64,000 nucleotides of DNA from Tolypeutes matacus (lineage: Eukaryota; Chordata; Mammalia; Cingulata; Chlamyphoridae). This document shows, in pieces, positions 13,301-24,487 of the stretch (position 1 is the stretch's first letter; each line of letters opens with the position of its first letter). Where the stretch lies: the NCBI GenBank assembly GCA_026826555.1, contig JAKSZT010054335.1:7875728-7939727 (forward strand). Direction: 5' to 3'. The notes beneath the pieces were generated by a model that was given only the letters and a program-made list of their open reading frames with translations, was not told the origin of the DNA and made no database searches. The translations under genes were made by a program, and so were the position numbers.

Positions 13301-13460
13301 TAGTGGCTGGTAGCCTATTACTTCCTTTACAAATTAAGTTCCCCTGATCTTACATTCTTTTTAATGCTTTATCATTTTGTACCATAAATTTGGCACCTTC
13401 CATATTTTTTACTGCATATCACAGATAATCTGGATTATTTGTTTATGGATAATTTGTATC
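10383..13460. other. MOBP intron, GC-rich to 12.1 kb, no gene recognised
   Basis: The part at 10900-12080 is CpG-rich and full of overlapping open frames on both strands without a recognised domain. AATAAA occurs on the plus strand at about 10723. I found no conserved exon. Confidence 0.45.
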
Positions 13461-13600
13461 AGTGTTCCTCAAAGTATAGCCCATGTACCACTTGCACCCA
13501 CTGTCCCTGGGGGGTGAAGTGCTTGTTGAAAATGCACAGCCCGAGGCTTCACCCGTGACCCAATGAACCAGATTCTCTAGGGACACCTTTAACAGTGGGT
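13461..13600 (+). mobile_element. MER5A-like hAT-Charlie remnant
   Basis: The order CAGTGTTCCTCAAAGTATAG, TTGAAAATGCACAGCC, CCAGATTCTCTAGGG follows the MER5 consensus I recall (TTCTCAAAGTGTGGTC, GAAATGCA, GAATCAGAAACTCT). It is a non-autonomous DNA transposon fossil. Confidence 0.6.
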
Positions 13601-14440
13601 TCTTATCGTACTAAATCTGTAAATATCTTGTGATGTGTACACATAATAATGTGCAAGACAGGCGCTGGGTGAGAATCTCAAATACAAATAACATCCATTA
13701 CTAACTTACAGAGCAAATCAATTTTCAAACAGTAAAAGGATTAAAAAGTTGGCCTGCCTGAGACGGAGCAAACAAATGCCTGCCTCCCCAAGTCTGCGAG
13801 CTTGCAATTCCTTCCTGCTTTTACTCTCTGCTAGTCCTAGACTGGCCTCCTCAGAGAAGCCCCAAAACTCCTGTGGCCAGAGCCAATAACTCTGCTCAAG
13901 GACGCCATGGCCCAGCGCGCACACCAATTACGAAATGTTAGCGTATTTACACTCTCCAAAGTGACCACCTATTCTCTTGTTTGGTCCTGGTTTCCATAGG
14001 TGGGCAGTAAGTGGCGCTGAATGACTGAATTGGGGAATGAATGAATGCTCTTGTCACTGAGATCACATTGGAAGAAGAGTGTGGGGAGATGGATGGATGA
14101 AATGGCTAACTCTCTCCTTTGGCACATATGCAGATATTCCCTTAGAATTCCCCCTCTCTCTGAGTCTCCAGAATAGAGGCACTCGTTTACTCAATCCGTT
14201 ACTGCAGCCAATAATCTGAACTGATAACTTGATCAATCCCAGCCCTATTAGTCAAAGGAAGCAATGGATATAGCCATCTGGAGTCTTGTACCAGTACTGT
14301 CTGGGAGAACGACAGAAACCACACTAGGTATTTCAAACAGAGGGGGTTTAATGCAGGGACTTGGTTGCATGGGCTTGGTGAGGCTGAAAGGAGCCATTGA
14401 GGCAGCTCAGATTTAATAAACGCAGGAAGCAGCTACTAAC
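13601..14440. other. MOBP intron next to the Pro/Arg exon, nothing recognised
   Basis: The plus strand carries AATAAA at about 14415; the minus strand shows no AATAAA. This supports the view that the exon at 14441-14730 is not terminal. Confidence 0.45.
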
Positions 14441-14730
14441 CTTAGGGCTGGGGAACAAAAGGGAGGAGACGGAGTTACCAGAACCTAGAAGCTTTGGCGG
14501 GGGAGCCCCCACGGCCGGTGCCTGGACCTCTGAGGGGGCTGCTGCGCGGTGTTTGCTTGGGCTTCTGAGGGGGGCGCTGCTTGGCCGGTGGTGGTCGGAC
14601 CTCTGGGCGGGGCCGTGGCTGGCGCTCGGACCTCGGAGGGGACCGTGGCTTGGCTGGAGCTCTGACCACCGCGGGGGCTGCAGCTGGCTGGTGCTTGGGC
14701 CTCTGAGGGGATGGTGCCCGGCGGCCGGTT
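14441..14730 (-). CDS. MOBP: MOBP Pro/Arg-rich exon (residues 69-153, stop at 14475-14477)
   Basis: The acceptor CCCCCTCAG precedes 14730, and its first base completes Arg69. The exon encodes 85 residues rich in Pro, Arg and Lys, including PSPQRP, AVVRAPAKPRSPPRSERQPR and SPLRGPG, ending KASRFW before TAA. With the first coding exon this gives 153 residues. I recall about 183 for the human long isoform, which carries several copies of a roughly 10-residue SPPRSERQPR repeat; only one copy is present here. The tail probably binds the acidic inner leaflet of myelin (family knowledge). After the stop a plausible donor, AAG|GTTAGT, lies at 14440/14441, and no minus-strand poly(A) signal follows nearby. 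I therefore infer a cassette exon that splices on to 4569, with the 3' end coordinate dependent on that donor. Confidence 0.92.
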
Positions 14731-14977
14731 CTGAGGGGGCCAGAAGAAGCTGGAGGCCGGAGCCGGGGCTCTCCTCTGCGGCAGCAGCGGAGGAAGGCCC
14801 TGCCCCTCCCGCCGTCCACTCCCTCTAGAGCCTTCCAAGGCAGACCCTAGCGGGCGCCAGCCGTGAGGTCCTCTGGGCAAGGTGGTTTGCAGAGGCCGGC
14901 CCAGCGGCCCAGCGGAGCGCGAGGCGGCCGCCCACACCCGGCGGGCAGCGCGGGCGGCGCGGGCGGCGGGCACTCAC

Positions 14978-15187
14978 CTGGCCTTCTGGCAGGCGCAGCA
15001 GATCCAGTCCTCTTCCCGCTTCTGGTAGAAGCAGCCGCTCTTGCAGATGCTATACTTGCGGTCCACGCACTCACGCTTGGAGTCGAGGAAGGTGAACGGG
15101 GGGCAGCAGTGTATGCTGAAGTGCTCGGAGAACTTCTGGTTCTTGGAGAGTCTGGGACCCTCCTTAACCGTTCTCTGACTCATCTCA
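14978..15187 (-). CDS. MOBP: MOBP first coding exon (residues 1-68 plus two bases of codon 69)
   Basis: The exon follows acceptor TTTCCAG, has 4 nt of leader (TGAG), and starts translation at 15183. It begins MSQRTVKEGPRLSKNQKFSE, which matches the start of mammalian MOBP as I recall it. The 68 residues include Cys26, 27, 39, 47, 51, 62, 63 and 65 and end EEDWICCACQKA. The pattern C-x3-C, then W-x-C-C-x-C, resembles the last zinc-binding part of the rabphilin/Slp FYVE_2 finger (inference). Cys39 stands where I recall isoleucine in human. The donor is CAG|GTGAGT at 14977/14978, phase 2. If the donor is not used, the next codons are AGG TGA, giving a 69-residue product. An in-frame ATG seven codons upstream (15204) lies in the intron and is not the start. 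Confidence 0.95.
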
Positions 15188-15554
15188 CTGGAAACGAGCG
15201 ACACAGGGAGAGACGAGGAGACACAAACAACACCTCAGCTCAGGGAGCTTTCCCCAGCAGCCGCCCGCCCCCCCAGGCCGCCCTGCGCGAGCGCAGATCC
15301 GCAAGACCCGCTTCCTGCCCCGGGTGCAGAAAGGAGCTAAACTGAGGCGTGTTCATTTTATTTTTATTTGTTTGTTTTAAACCACATTTTCTGAGAGAGT
15401 GGGCAGGGGGAGATGGACTCTTCCTCATGTTTCAGAGACCGATTTAGGAGAGGAAAAATATTTAAAAACCAAACATAACCTTGGCAAAATAATATTCTGT
15501 ATTTAGGAAAGCCCTTTTCTCTAAAAAGCAAAGAGTAGTTTAGTATGAAAACCA
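15188..15554. other. MOBP intron start, CpG-rich next to the exon
   Basis: This is unique sequence. The GC-rich part to about 15330 continues the composition of the coding exons, and after that it is A/T-rich. Confidence 0.5.
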
Positions 15555-15977
15555 TAATCACTCATACAATAAAATGCTGCAGAGCAATGGAAAAGAACAA
15601 ACTAGAGATACAGAAATCAACACGTTTGACACGTATAAACACAATATTGAATTTAAAAAGCCCAGCAAAAAAGAGTACACACTGTATGATTCCATTCATA
15701 TGAAGTTCAAAGACAGACAAAACTAATCTATGGCGACAGAAATCAGAGCAAAGTCATGCCTGGAGGAGGCGGATCTGACCAAGAAGGTGCAGGGCTAAGA
15801 ACGTTCTAGATTTTGATCCGAGAAGCGATTACACAGGTGAATGAAAATGTAGATTTTCCGTGAGCTGTGCACTTAATTTCTGTGCATTTTGCTGTATGTA
15901 AGTTATGCCTTCAATGAGAAGGAAAAAAAGAGAAGGAGGAGAAGAAGAAAAGAAGAGAAGAGGAGGAGGAAAATGAA
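15555..15977 (+). mobile_element. L1M-type 3' end followed by a (GAA/GGA)n-rich tail
   Basis: CACTGTATGATTCCATTCAT followed by ATGAAGTTCAAAGACAG and TTTGCTGTATGTAAGTTATG is the familiar L1M ORF2-end and 3' UTR order. A GAA/GGA-rich simple tract follows at 15918-15977. Confidence 0.8.
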
Positions 15978-16589
15978 GTGATCAAAGAGAAATTTGAGGC
16001 TTGAAATAATTCCAAAGTGAGGGTAGCAAAACGTAATTTCTACAACTTCCAAGAATGCGACAAATGCAGAGAAGCCCCTCCTAACAGGCCAAGACCCTGA
16101 GTCCTGGGGGTTCACGGGGCTATAACCCCCAAGAGCCAGGAGAGCGACCCTAGGTGACGCGTCTGCGCTGGACGCTGAGAACGCCGCTCCCTCACGCTCA
16201 GGTTCAAGCTGGGCATGTGCAAGGACAAAACCGGGAGAAGTCCTCCAGAAGCGTGCACAGAGTGCCAGCAGAACACGGACCCGGGTTTTTAACGGCGAGT
16301 GCTTTAAAAATGAGTACGTTGCCCTGGAGGGGGAGTTTTGCTCTGTCGTGCTGGCAGTGGTGGTGGTCACTTCTCCTGCTACAAGTAGAGATAAGGGCTG
16401 AGAAACAAGTGAGCCCAGATATGAAAAAAACACAGTTTTGCACCTGAGTTTGTGATAGTCCAAATTATGTGCTACATTCGTTAGGTATGTTGTGATGATC
16501 TTCACTAACGCTTCACCTGCTTTTATCATGCAAAAGTAATTGTGAAGTGAACTTCTTAGTTTTTATTCAGGATATACATTTTGCTCAGG

Positions 16590-16980
16590 AAGGCCTCCCC
16601 ATCTCATCAGCTTTTAAACATAGTCATGCATCCCCATCTTAAAAGAAAATCCCCTCTCAATCCCACTTCCTTAGCATTTGCCTCCCTATAACTCTCCTCT
16701 CCGTAGCCAAAGTTCTTGAAAAAGTATCGGCACTCTTATTCTCCATTTCTACAACTCCCATTCGCTCCTCGGTGCACTGCAATCTGAATTCTGTTCCTTT
16801 CCTTTCAAAGAAAAGCTCTCCATAAGCTCCCAGAGACCTCCACGACGGTCAACCCAGCTGTCTTCCTTCTGGAGCTCTCCCTCCATGTGAGGCTCCTTTC
16901 CCGTGACAGCACATTCTCCTAGACTTCCTCCTCCATCTCTAACCTTCCCTCTCAGTTTCTCTGATAAGCTCGTGTGCTTC
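16590..16980 (+). mobile_element. L2 ORF2 remnant
   Basis: The stretch runs AAGTTCTTGAAAAAGT, CACTCTTATTCTCCATTTC and GCAATCTGAATTCTGT and on to GAGACCTCCACGACGGTCAA. This follows the L2 reverse-transcriptase region as I recall it. It is strongly decayed. Confidence 0.6.
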
Positions 16981-17019
16981 AAGATACTATAAATACTAAC
17001 TGATCCATGAGACTGAATG

Positions 17020-17240
17020 CCACCAGCACTTACGGAATGCTTGGCTTTGCCAGGCACCGTGCTCGGCTGCTGCAGTGGACACAAGGCCACATCACGCCTA
17101 GCCCAGTGCTCGGGACATTTATCTGCTAGTTGAGGGGAGAGGCAAGTATGCGACTGGGATGTGTATGGTGTGCTAATGGCCACAAAACCCATGTGTTGTG
17201 CCCAGATGTACACGAGGCACCGAGATGGATAAGAGGATGG
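17020..17240 (-). mobile_element. L2-like 3' end remnant
   Basis: AGCACTTACGGAATGCTTGG and GCCAGGCACCGTGCTCGG on the plus strand resemble the L2 3' end in reverse orientation. Divergence makes the limits uncertain. Confidence 0.45.
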
Positions 17241-18241
17241 ATCAGACAGCGCACTCGGTGCTAGGCCACAGTGTAGACGGAGGAATGCTGCGCACACTTC
17301 CGTAAGTGCGATGAAAGGAAGGGCTCTCGAGCCCAAGGACAAGGCGATGAAATGGCAAAGCGCATTCACAAGACACGGCAAACACGCTGGGCTGGGGACC
17401 GGGCAAAACCTCACGGGCAGAAGCCCTTCGTCGGGTCCTAGGATTTGGCAGTCAGAGATGAGTTTGTGGCACGATGGTGTGACAGTTTGAGATTATTTAT
17501 GAGGCCCAAAAAGAGAAAGACTACGTTTGTAACCCGATGTATTCCTCTGGGCGTGGTACCCTTTGGTCGTGTTAAACAAATACCCTTTATAAAGGCCAAC
17601 ATATCTCTGCGCTTTGTGCCGGCACCGCTCTGGCTACCAGCACGGCCGGGGACGGCTGATGCCCGAGGAAAGGTACAGAGCTGTGAGGCACAGTGCCCGA
17701 GAGCCCTCCACCTGTCTAGAGCGCAGAGTGCAGGAGAGACAGTGGCGCCAGGGTGCGGGTGGAGGGGTAGGACAGGGGCTGCCCCGACTGGAGTTTCTAG
17801 CCCTGGTTACTGCGTGCCACCTGCTGGTCAGAGAGCAAAAGGGATGGGGAAGGAGACCATCCCACCAGGCTGACACTGAGCGTCAGGTGCCTGAAATGAC
17901 CGTGAAGAAATGGGTGTCTGTAACGCAGGAGCTAGGGCTGTCATCTTGAGAGCCCTTCGCTTCATGAAGAGGCATAACTTCAGGAATGAAGGAGGTGCCC
18001 GTGAAACGGGCGAGGAGACAGAGAAGGGACAGCTCCCAAGAGGAGCAGCCGGCCACCGCCAAGCTGCAGGGCGAGCAGCCAGGAGAGAGGCCATGGGGGC
18101 CATCAGAAAGGCTGGCAGGAGAGTTGTGGTAGGAGGAGGTGGTCAGCAGTATCCAAGAATCCCTTAGCTCAGGCAGCATTTACAGCCCCAGGAGAAACTG
18201 AGCTGATTTACAGGGTACGAGTGATCGTAAAGACCCTAACC
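17241..18241. other. MOBP intron, nothing recognised
   Basis: This is unique sequence up to the L1 insertion point. The open frames show no recognisable protein. Confidence 0.45.
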
Positions 18242-18255
18242 AAATCCTAAACGTG

Positions 18256-19386
18256 AGACTTCCGGGAAGCTGGCGGACTAGTAAGACACGGGAATCTCTT
18301 CTCCAGAAAAATAGCTAGAGGACAGGCTGAAACAGCCCCGAAAAAGATCTTCTAGGGTTTAGGACAGCAGGTGAAGGCTGCACACCACCCAGAGGAGAGA
18401 GGGACAGAAGAGGGAAATCGCGACAACAGAACCATGAGTTGGAACCAGTAGCGACTGCTGCTGCCGGCACCCTCCCCCCCACTCTTCAGAATTCTCGGGC
18501 CCCTGGGCCTGCGACCACAGACAAAGGGGGCTTCAGGGATCTGCCACTCCCAGAAAAGGGAGAGAGAGGGACACAGCCTTAGGCTGACTCAGGTTCTGAC
18601 CTGAAATTTGGGCTGCAGAGCCCCACGGAACCTTCCACACGGCGGTTTGCCCTGGGAGCCTAGAAAGGACTGGAGAAATCCGACCCTTGCAGCCTCCCTC
18701 TCTTCTAGCCTGGACTAGTTGTTGAGGACACCACAGGAGAGGGGAGAGAGAGCCTGGGGCTGACCCTGCTTTGGACTCGCAGGTTTGGTCTGCCCTGTCC
18801 CGAGAGCCCTTCCAGGCCGGGTGGGGCTGCGCCATTGTCTGCCTTGGAGCCTGCAAGGGGCTAAAGATACACAAACCTCCTAATCTCCTCCTCTACTAAC
18901 AGGGACTGATTGTTGAGGATTCAGAGGGGAGTGGAAATATTTCCTAGCTGGGAAAAGGGGGGCGCTACGAGAGAAGTCTGGAGAACTGTCTCAGAAAGTT
19001 TGAATCACAGGGCTCCCAGCCCCCAGACAGGAAGCTCTAGCACATTGATCTGGTCTGTGTCACAACAAATACGCTCTGACCACGCATTGAATTGCGAGCT
19101 TCCAAAGAGCGCCATCTCCCGGCAGACCAAGGAAGTGCACATAAGAAAATTAATAAGTAAGAGAGGCTTTTCCTGGCCTCTATAGCCTCCCTGCCCAAGG
19201 CCCTAGGAAACGACTCTACAACCAATTACTGGGTCCAGTGCCCAGTTTTGAGCAACCAGCAGAACAATCCTAACAATCAAGATTGAGCCAAAAATCAAAG
19301 AGCTGTGGTAACTCACAGCCGCCTCCCACTAAAACCCCATAACAGAGAAAGAGCTAGAGCATCTAAGTAAAATACACACTAACCAG
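18256..19386 (+). promoter_or_regulatory. L1 5' UTR with internal promoter region
   Basis: GC-richer sequence lies between the element start and the ORF1 ATG at 19387. L1 5' UTRs hold an internal RNA polymerase II promoter (family knowledge); no individual motif was assigned. Confidence 0.7.
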
Positions 19387-20375
19387 ATGCCTAAGCACCA
19401 GCAAAAAATTACAAGCCATACTAAGAAAATAGAAGACATGGCCCAAGAAAAGGAATACAGCAAAGTCCCAGAAGAGATGCAGAATTTGAGAGAACTAATC
19501 AGTGAGATGAGCACAAATTTCCAAAATCAAATTAATGAGATGGAAGAGAATATAGTTAAAGAGATCAATGACATCAAGAAGTCATTGAGTGAACACAAAG
19601 AAGAATTTGAAATCTTGAACAGAAAAGTAACAGAACTCATGGGAATGAAAGACACAATAGGTGAAGTCAAAAATACATTTGAAGCATACAACAGCAGACT
19701 CGAAATGATAGAAGAAAGAATAAGTGATACTGAAGACAGAGCAGCTAAAATGGAAGAGAGAAAAGAACAGAGAGAGAAAAGAATGGAAAAAATTGAGCAG
19801 GGGCTCAGAGAGTTGAATGACAACACAAAATATAAGAACATACGTGTCATGGGAGTTCCAGAAGGAGAAGAGAAAGGAAAAGGGGCAGAAAGAGTATTTG
19901 AGGAAATAATAGCTGAAATTTCCCAACTCTCATGAAAGAAATGAACTTACATGTCCAAGAAGCACACCATACCCCAATAAGAATAAATCCAAATAGACCT
20001 ACGCCAAGACACTTACTATTCAGAATGTCAAATGTAAAAGATAAAGAGAAAATTCAAAGAGCAGCAAGAGAGAAGCAAACAATCACGTACAAAGGATGTC
20101 CAGTAAGACTTTGTGCAGATTTCCCTTCAGAAACCATGGAGGCGAGAAGACAGTGGTATGATACAATTAGGAAACTGAAAGAGAAAAACTGCCAGCCGAG
20201 AATTCTTTATCCAGAAAAACTGTCCTTCAAATATGAAGGTGAATATAAAGTATTCACAAACAAACAGAAACTAAGAGAGTTTGCAAAAAAGAATCCACCT
20301 TTGCAGGAAATATTAAAGGAAGCCTTAGAACCTGAAAGAAAAAGACAGGAGAGAGAGGCTTGGAGGAGAGTATAG
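19387..20375 (+). pseudogene. L1 ORF1 (ORF1p, RNA-binding chaperone), one frameshift
   Basis: The normal product is a trimeric RNA-binding protein that packages L1 RNA. From the ATG at 19387 the frame runs 182 codons. It holds a long heptad-rich coiled coil (around residues 40-145) and the start of the RRM domain (NIRVMGVPEG). It then stops at 19933-19935. The second half, with RINPNRPTPRHLLFRMSN and the C-terminal domain, continues in another frame from 19932 to 20375. The break lies just before GAAATTTCCCAACTC and looks like loss of one A from an A run, compared with the usual L1 sequence. The total of about 330 codons is normal for L1 ORF1. Confidence 0.93.
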
Positions 20376-20456
20376 AAGAAAGAAAAGCAGAAAGGATAAC
20401 CAAAAGACTAAAAAGACAGACAAAAATAAGATGACGTATGAAAACCAAAGAATAAA

Positions 20457-23400
20457 ATGGAGGAAATAAATAGTGCATTTTCAGTAATATCATTGAACGT
20501 GAATGGATTAAATTCCCCAATCAAAAGATACAGGCTGACAGAACGGATAAAAAAACATGAGCCATCCATATGCTGCTTACAAGAAACTCACATCAGACCC
20601 AGGGATACAAACCAGCAGAAAGTGAAAGGTTGGAAAAAGATACTCCATGCGAATAGTAAACAGAAAAGAACAGGGGTAGCTATACTAATATCAGAAAAAA
20701 CAGACTTCAAATGCAAAAAAGTGATAAGCGATGCGGAAGGCCATTATATATTAATATAAGGGACGATCCTCTAGGAAGATATAACAGTCATAAATATCTA
20801 CACACCTAACCAGGGAGCCCCACAATATATGAGACAAACTCTGGCAAAACTGAAGGGAGAATTAGACATTTCTACAATCATCATTGGAGACTTCAACACC
20901 CCTCTCACATCATTAGATAGAACAACTAGACAGAAGATCAACAAGGAAACAGAGAACTTGAACAATATGATAAACAAGTTAGACCTAACAGACATATACT
21001 GAACACTGCATCCAAACTCAGCGGGTTACACATTCTTCTCAAGTGCCCATGGATCTTTCTCCAGGATAGACCACATGTTAGGTCACAATACAGCTCTCAA
21101 TAAATATAAAAAGATTGAAATTATACAAAGCACCTTCTCAGATCATAATGGAATGAAACTAGAAATCAATAACAGACAGGAAAAAAGGAAATTTGCAAAT
21201 GAGTGGAGACTGAACAACACACTCCTAAATATTCAGTGGGTCAAAGAAGAAATTGCAAGTGAAATCAGTAAATATATTGATACAAATGAAAATGAGAACA
21301 CAACGTATCAAAACTTATGGGATACACCAAAGGCAGTCTTGAGAGGGAAATTTATAGCCCTAAATGCCTATATTAAGAAACAAGAAAGAGGTAAACTCAA
21401 AGATTTAACTGAACAACTTGAGAAACTAGAAAAAGAACAGCAAACCAATCCTAAAGCAAAAAGAAGGAAAGAAATAATAAAGATTAGAGTGGAAATAAAT
21501 GAAAATGAGAACAGAAAAGCAATAGAGAAAATCAACAAAACCAAAAGCTGGTTCTTCGAGAAGATCAAGAAAATTGACAAACCCCTCGCTAGACTAACAA
21601 AGAAAAAAAGAGAGAACTTGCAAATAAATACAATCAGAAATGAAAGGGGGGAAATTATAAATGACCTCACAGAAATAAAAAGAATCATAAGAAGATATTA
21701 TGAGAAACTATATGCCAACAAACTAGACAACCTGGATGAAATGGAAAAATTTCTAGAAACTCATAACCAACCTACACTGACACAACAAGAAATACAAGAA
21801 CTTAACAAACCAATCACAATTAAGGAGATTGAATCCGTCATCAAAAATCTCCCAGCAAAGAAAAGTCCAGGACCAGATGGCTTCACAGGTGAATTCTACC
21901 AAGCATTTCAAAAAGAATGAACACCAAATCCTGTTTAAATTCTTCCAGAAAATTGAAGAGGAGGGAAAATTACCCAACACATTTTATGAAGCCAACATCA
22001 CCCTAATACCAAAGCCAGGTAAAGATTCCACAAGAAAAGAAAATTACAGACCAATCTCTCTCATGAACATAGATGCAAAAATTCTCAACAAAATACTTGC
22101 AAATCAAATCCAACAGCATATCAAAAGACTTATACATCACGACCAAGTGGGATTTATTGCTGGTATGAAAGGCTGGTTCAACATAAGAAAATCAATCAAT
22201 GTAATATACCACATTAACAGATTGAAGGAAAAAAAACACATGATCATCTCAATAGATGCAGAAAAGGCATTTGACAAAATCCAACATCCTTTTTTGATAA
22301 AAATACTTCAAAAGATAGGAATAAAAGGAAAATTCCTCAATATGATAAAAGGCATATATGAAAAACCCACAGCCAACATCATACTCAATGGGGAAAGGTT
22401 GAAAGCTTTCCCTTTAAGATCAGGAACAAGACAAGGATGCCCACTGTCACCATTGTTATTCAACATTGTACTAGAAGTTCTAGAGAGGGCAATTAGACAA
22501 GACAAAAAAATTAAAGGCGTCCAAATAGGAAAAGAGGAAGTAAAACTCTCACTGTTTGCGGATGACATGATCCTGTATTTAGAAAATCCTGAAGTATCCA
22601 CAACAAAGCTACTTGAACTAATAAATGAATTCAGCAAAGTGGCAGGATATAAGATCGACACGCAAAAATCAGTAATGTTTTTGTACACTAGTACTGAACA
22701 ATCTGAGGAGGAAATCAGGAGGAAAATTCCATTTTCAATAGCAACAAAAAGACTCAAATACCTAGGAGTTAATTTAACCAAGGAAGTACAGGACCTATAT
22801 GCAGAAACCTACAAAACTTTGCTAAAAGAAATTTTAAAAGACCTAAACAAGTGGAAAGACATTCCGTGTTCATGGATTGGAAGAATAAATATCGTGAAGA
22901 TGCCAGTCTTGCCCAAACTGATTTATAGATTCAATACAATACCAATCAAAATCCCAACAGCTTACTTTACAGAATTAGAGAAGGCAATTACCAAATTCAT
23001 CTGGAAGGGTAAGTGCACCCGAATAGCCAAAAGCATTCTAAAAAAGAAGAGCAATGTGGGAGGAATTTCACTGCCTGACCTTGAAACATATTACAAAGCT
23101 ACTGTGGTCAAAATAGCATGGTACTGGCATAAAGATAGACACATCGATCAGTGGAATAGAATTGAGAATCCAGAAATATACCCTCACCTATACAGTCAAC
23201 TGGTTTTTGACAAACCTACCAAGCCCACGCTGATGGGAAAAAACAGTCTCTTCAACAAATGGTGTTGGGAGAACTGGATATCTATAACCAAAAGAATGAA
23301 AGAGGACCCCTATCTCACCCCCTATACAAGAATCAACTCAAAATGGATCAAAGATCTAAATATAAAAGCCAGGACCATAAAACTACTGGAAGAAAATGTA

Positions 23401-24279
23401 GGGAAACATCTTCAAGACCTTGTAGTAGGTGGTGGTTTCTTGGACCTCACACCCAAAGCACGTGCAACAAAAGAAAAAGTAGATAAATGGGACCTCCTCA
23501 AAATTAAACACTTTTGCACCTCACAGGACTTTGTCAGAAGGGTGAAAAGACAGCCGACTCAATGGGAAAAAATATTTGGAAATCACATATCTGATAAGGG
23601 CTTAATATCCAGGATATATAAAGAGATGTTACAACTCAACAATAAGAAGACAAATGACCCAATTAAAAAATGGGCCAAAGACTTGATAGACATTTCTCCG
23701 AAGAATAAATACAAATGGCAAAAAAACACATGAAGAAATGCTCAACATCACTCATGATTAGGGAAATGCAAATCAAAACTACAATGAGATATCATTTCAC
23801 ACCTATCAGAATGGCCACTATTAAAAAGACAGAGAACTACAAGTGTTGGAGAGGATGTGGAGAGACAGGAACACTTCTTCACTGTTGGTGGGAATGCAGG
23901 ATGGTACAACCACTATGGAGGACTGTTTGGCAGTTCCTAAAGAAGTTGAATATAGACTTGCCACGTGACCCTGCAATACCACTACTGGGTATATACCCAG
24001 AAGAACTGAGAGCAGTGACACGAACAGACAGACATCTGCACACCGATGTTCATAGCCACATTATTCACCATTGCCAAAAGCTGGAAACAACCCAGGTGTC
24101 CATCAACAGACGAATGGATAAACAAACTGTGGTCTATTCACACGATGGAATATTATGCAGCTGTAAGAAGAAATGAAGTCATAAAGCATATGGCAACATG
24201 GATGAACCTGGAGGACATTATGTTGAGTGAAGCAAGCCAGACACAAAAGGACAAATACTGTATGAATGCGTTACTATGA
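20457..24279 (+). pseudogene. L1 ORF2 (endonuclease and reverse transcriptase), multiple breaks
   Basis: The normal product nicks the target DNA and copies L1 RNA into it. The endonuclease domain starts at 20457 with SLNVNGLNSP and CCLQETH, then IIGDFN and SDHN. In-frame stops are at 20757-20759 (TAA) and 21000-21002 (TGA). The frame continues to 21920, then shifts near 21905-21935. The reverse transcriptase domain follows, with [28 protein letters not shown] and the catalytic FADD at 22555-22566. Frames shift again near 23720 and 24050, and the C-terminal Cys-rich part ends at 24279. At least five disabling changes mean no functional protein can be made from this copy. Confidence 0.95.
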
Positions 24280-24473
24280 ACCAAATATATTGTGTGATAT
24301 ATTGTTTGATTCACACACAAAAAGAAACAAAAAAACAAAACAACAAAAAAATTTACATGTATCCATTACATTTAATTGAGAAATGTATATATTTATTCAT
24401 CTTTGTTTACTTTTTTTAGTTTTTAATTGTTTATGTTTTCAATTATTAAATGTACAAAATAAAGTTAAAAAAA
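24280..24473 (+). mobile_element. L1 3' UTR and poly(A) tail
   Basis: A/T-rich sequence ends ACAAAATAAAGTTAAAAAA. The same 3' UTR recurs in a truncated copy at 57141-57335. Confidence 0.85.
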
Positions 24474-24487
24474 AAATCCTAAACGTG

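Larger units (their letters stand above)
18242..24487 (+). mobile_element. Full-length L1 retrotransposon with target-site duplications, inactivated
   Basis: The element spans about 6.2 kb (18256-24473), from a 5' UTR beginning GACTTCCGGGAAGCTGGCGG to a short poly(A) tail after AATAAAG. The 14-bp AAATCCTAAACGTG occurs at 18242-18255 and again at 24474-24487. These direct repeats prove the limits and show target-primed insertion of a full-length copy. The L1 is in the MOBP intron, antisense to the gene. ORF1 carries one frameshift; ORF2 carries two stops and at least three frameshifts. Preservation of both ends and of long open stretches suggests a relatively young insertion compared with the other L1 pieces here. 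Confidence 0.97.

Noticed and set aside
15184..15204. MOBP start seven codons further upstream (ATG at 15204)
   Set aside because: That ATG lies in the intron, upstream of the acceptor TTTCCAG at 15188-15189, and the MSQ start matches the known protein.
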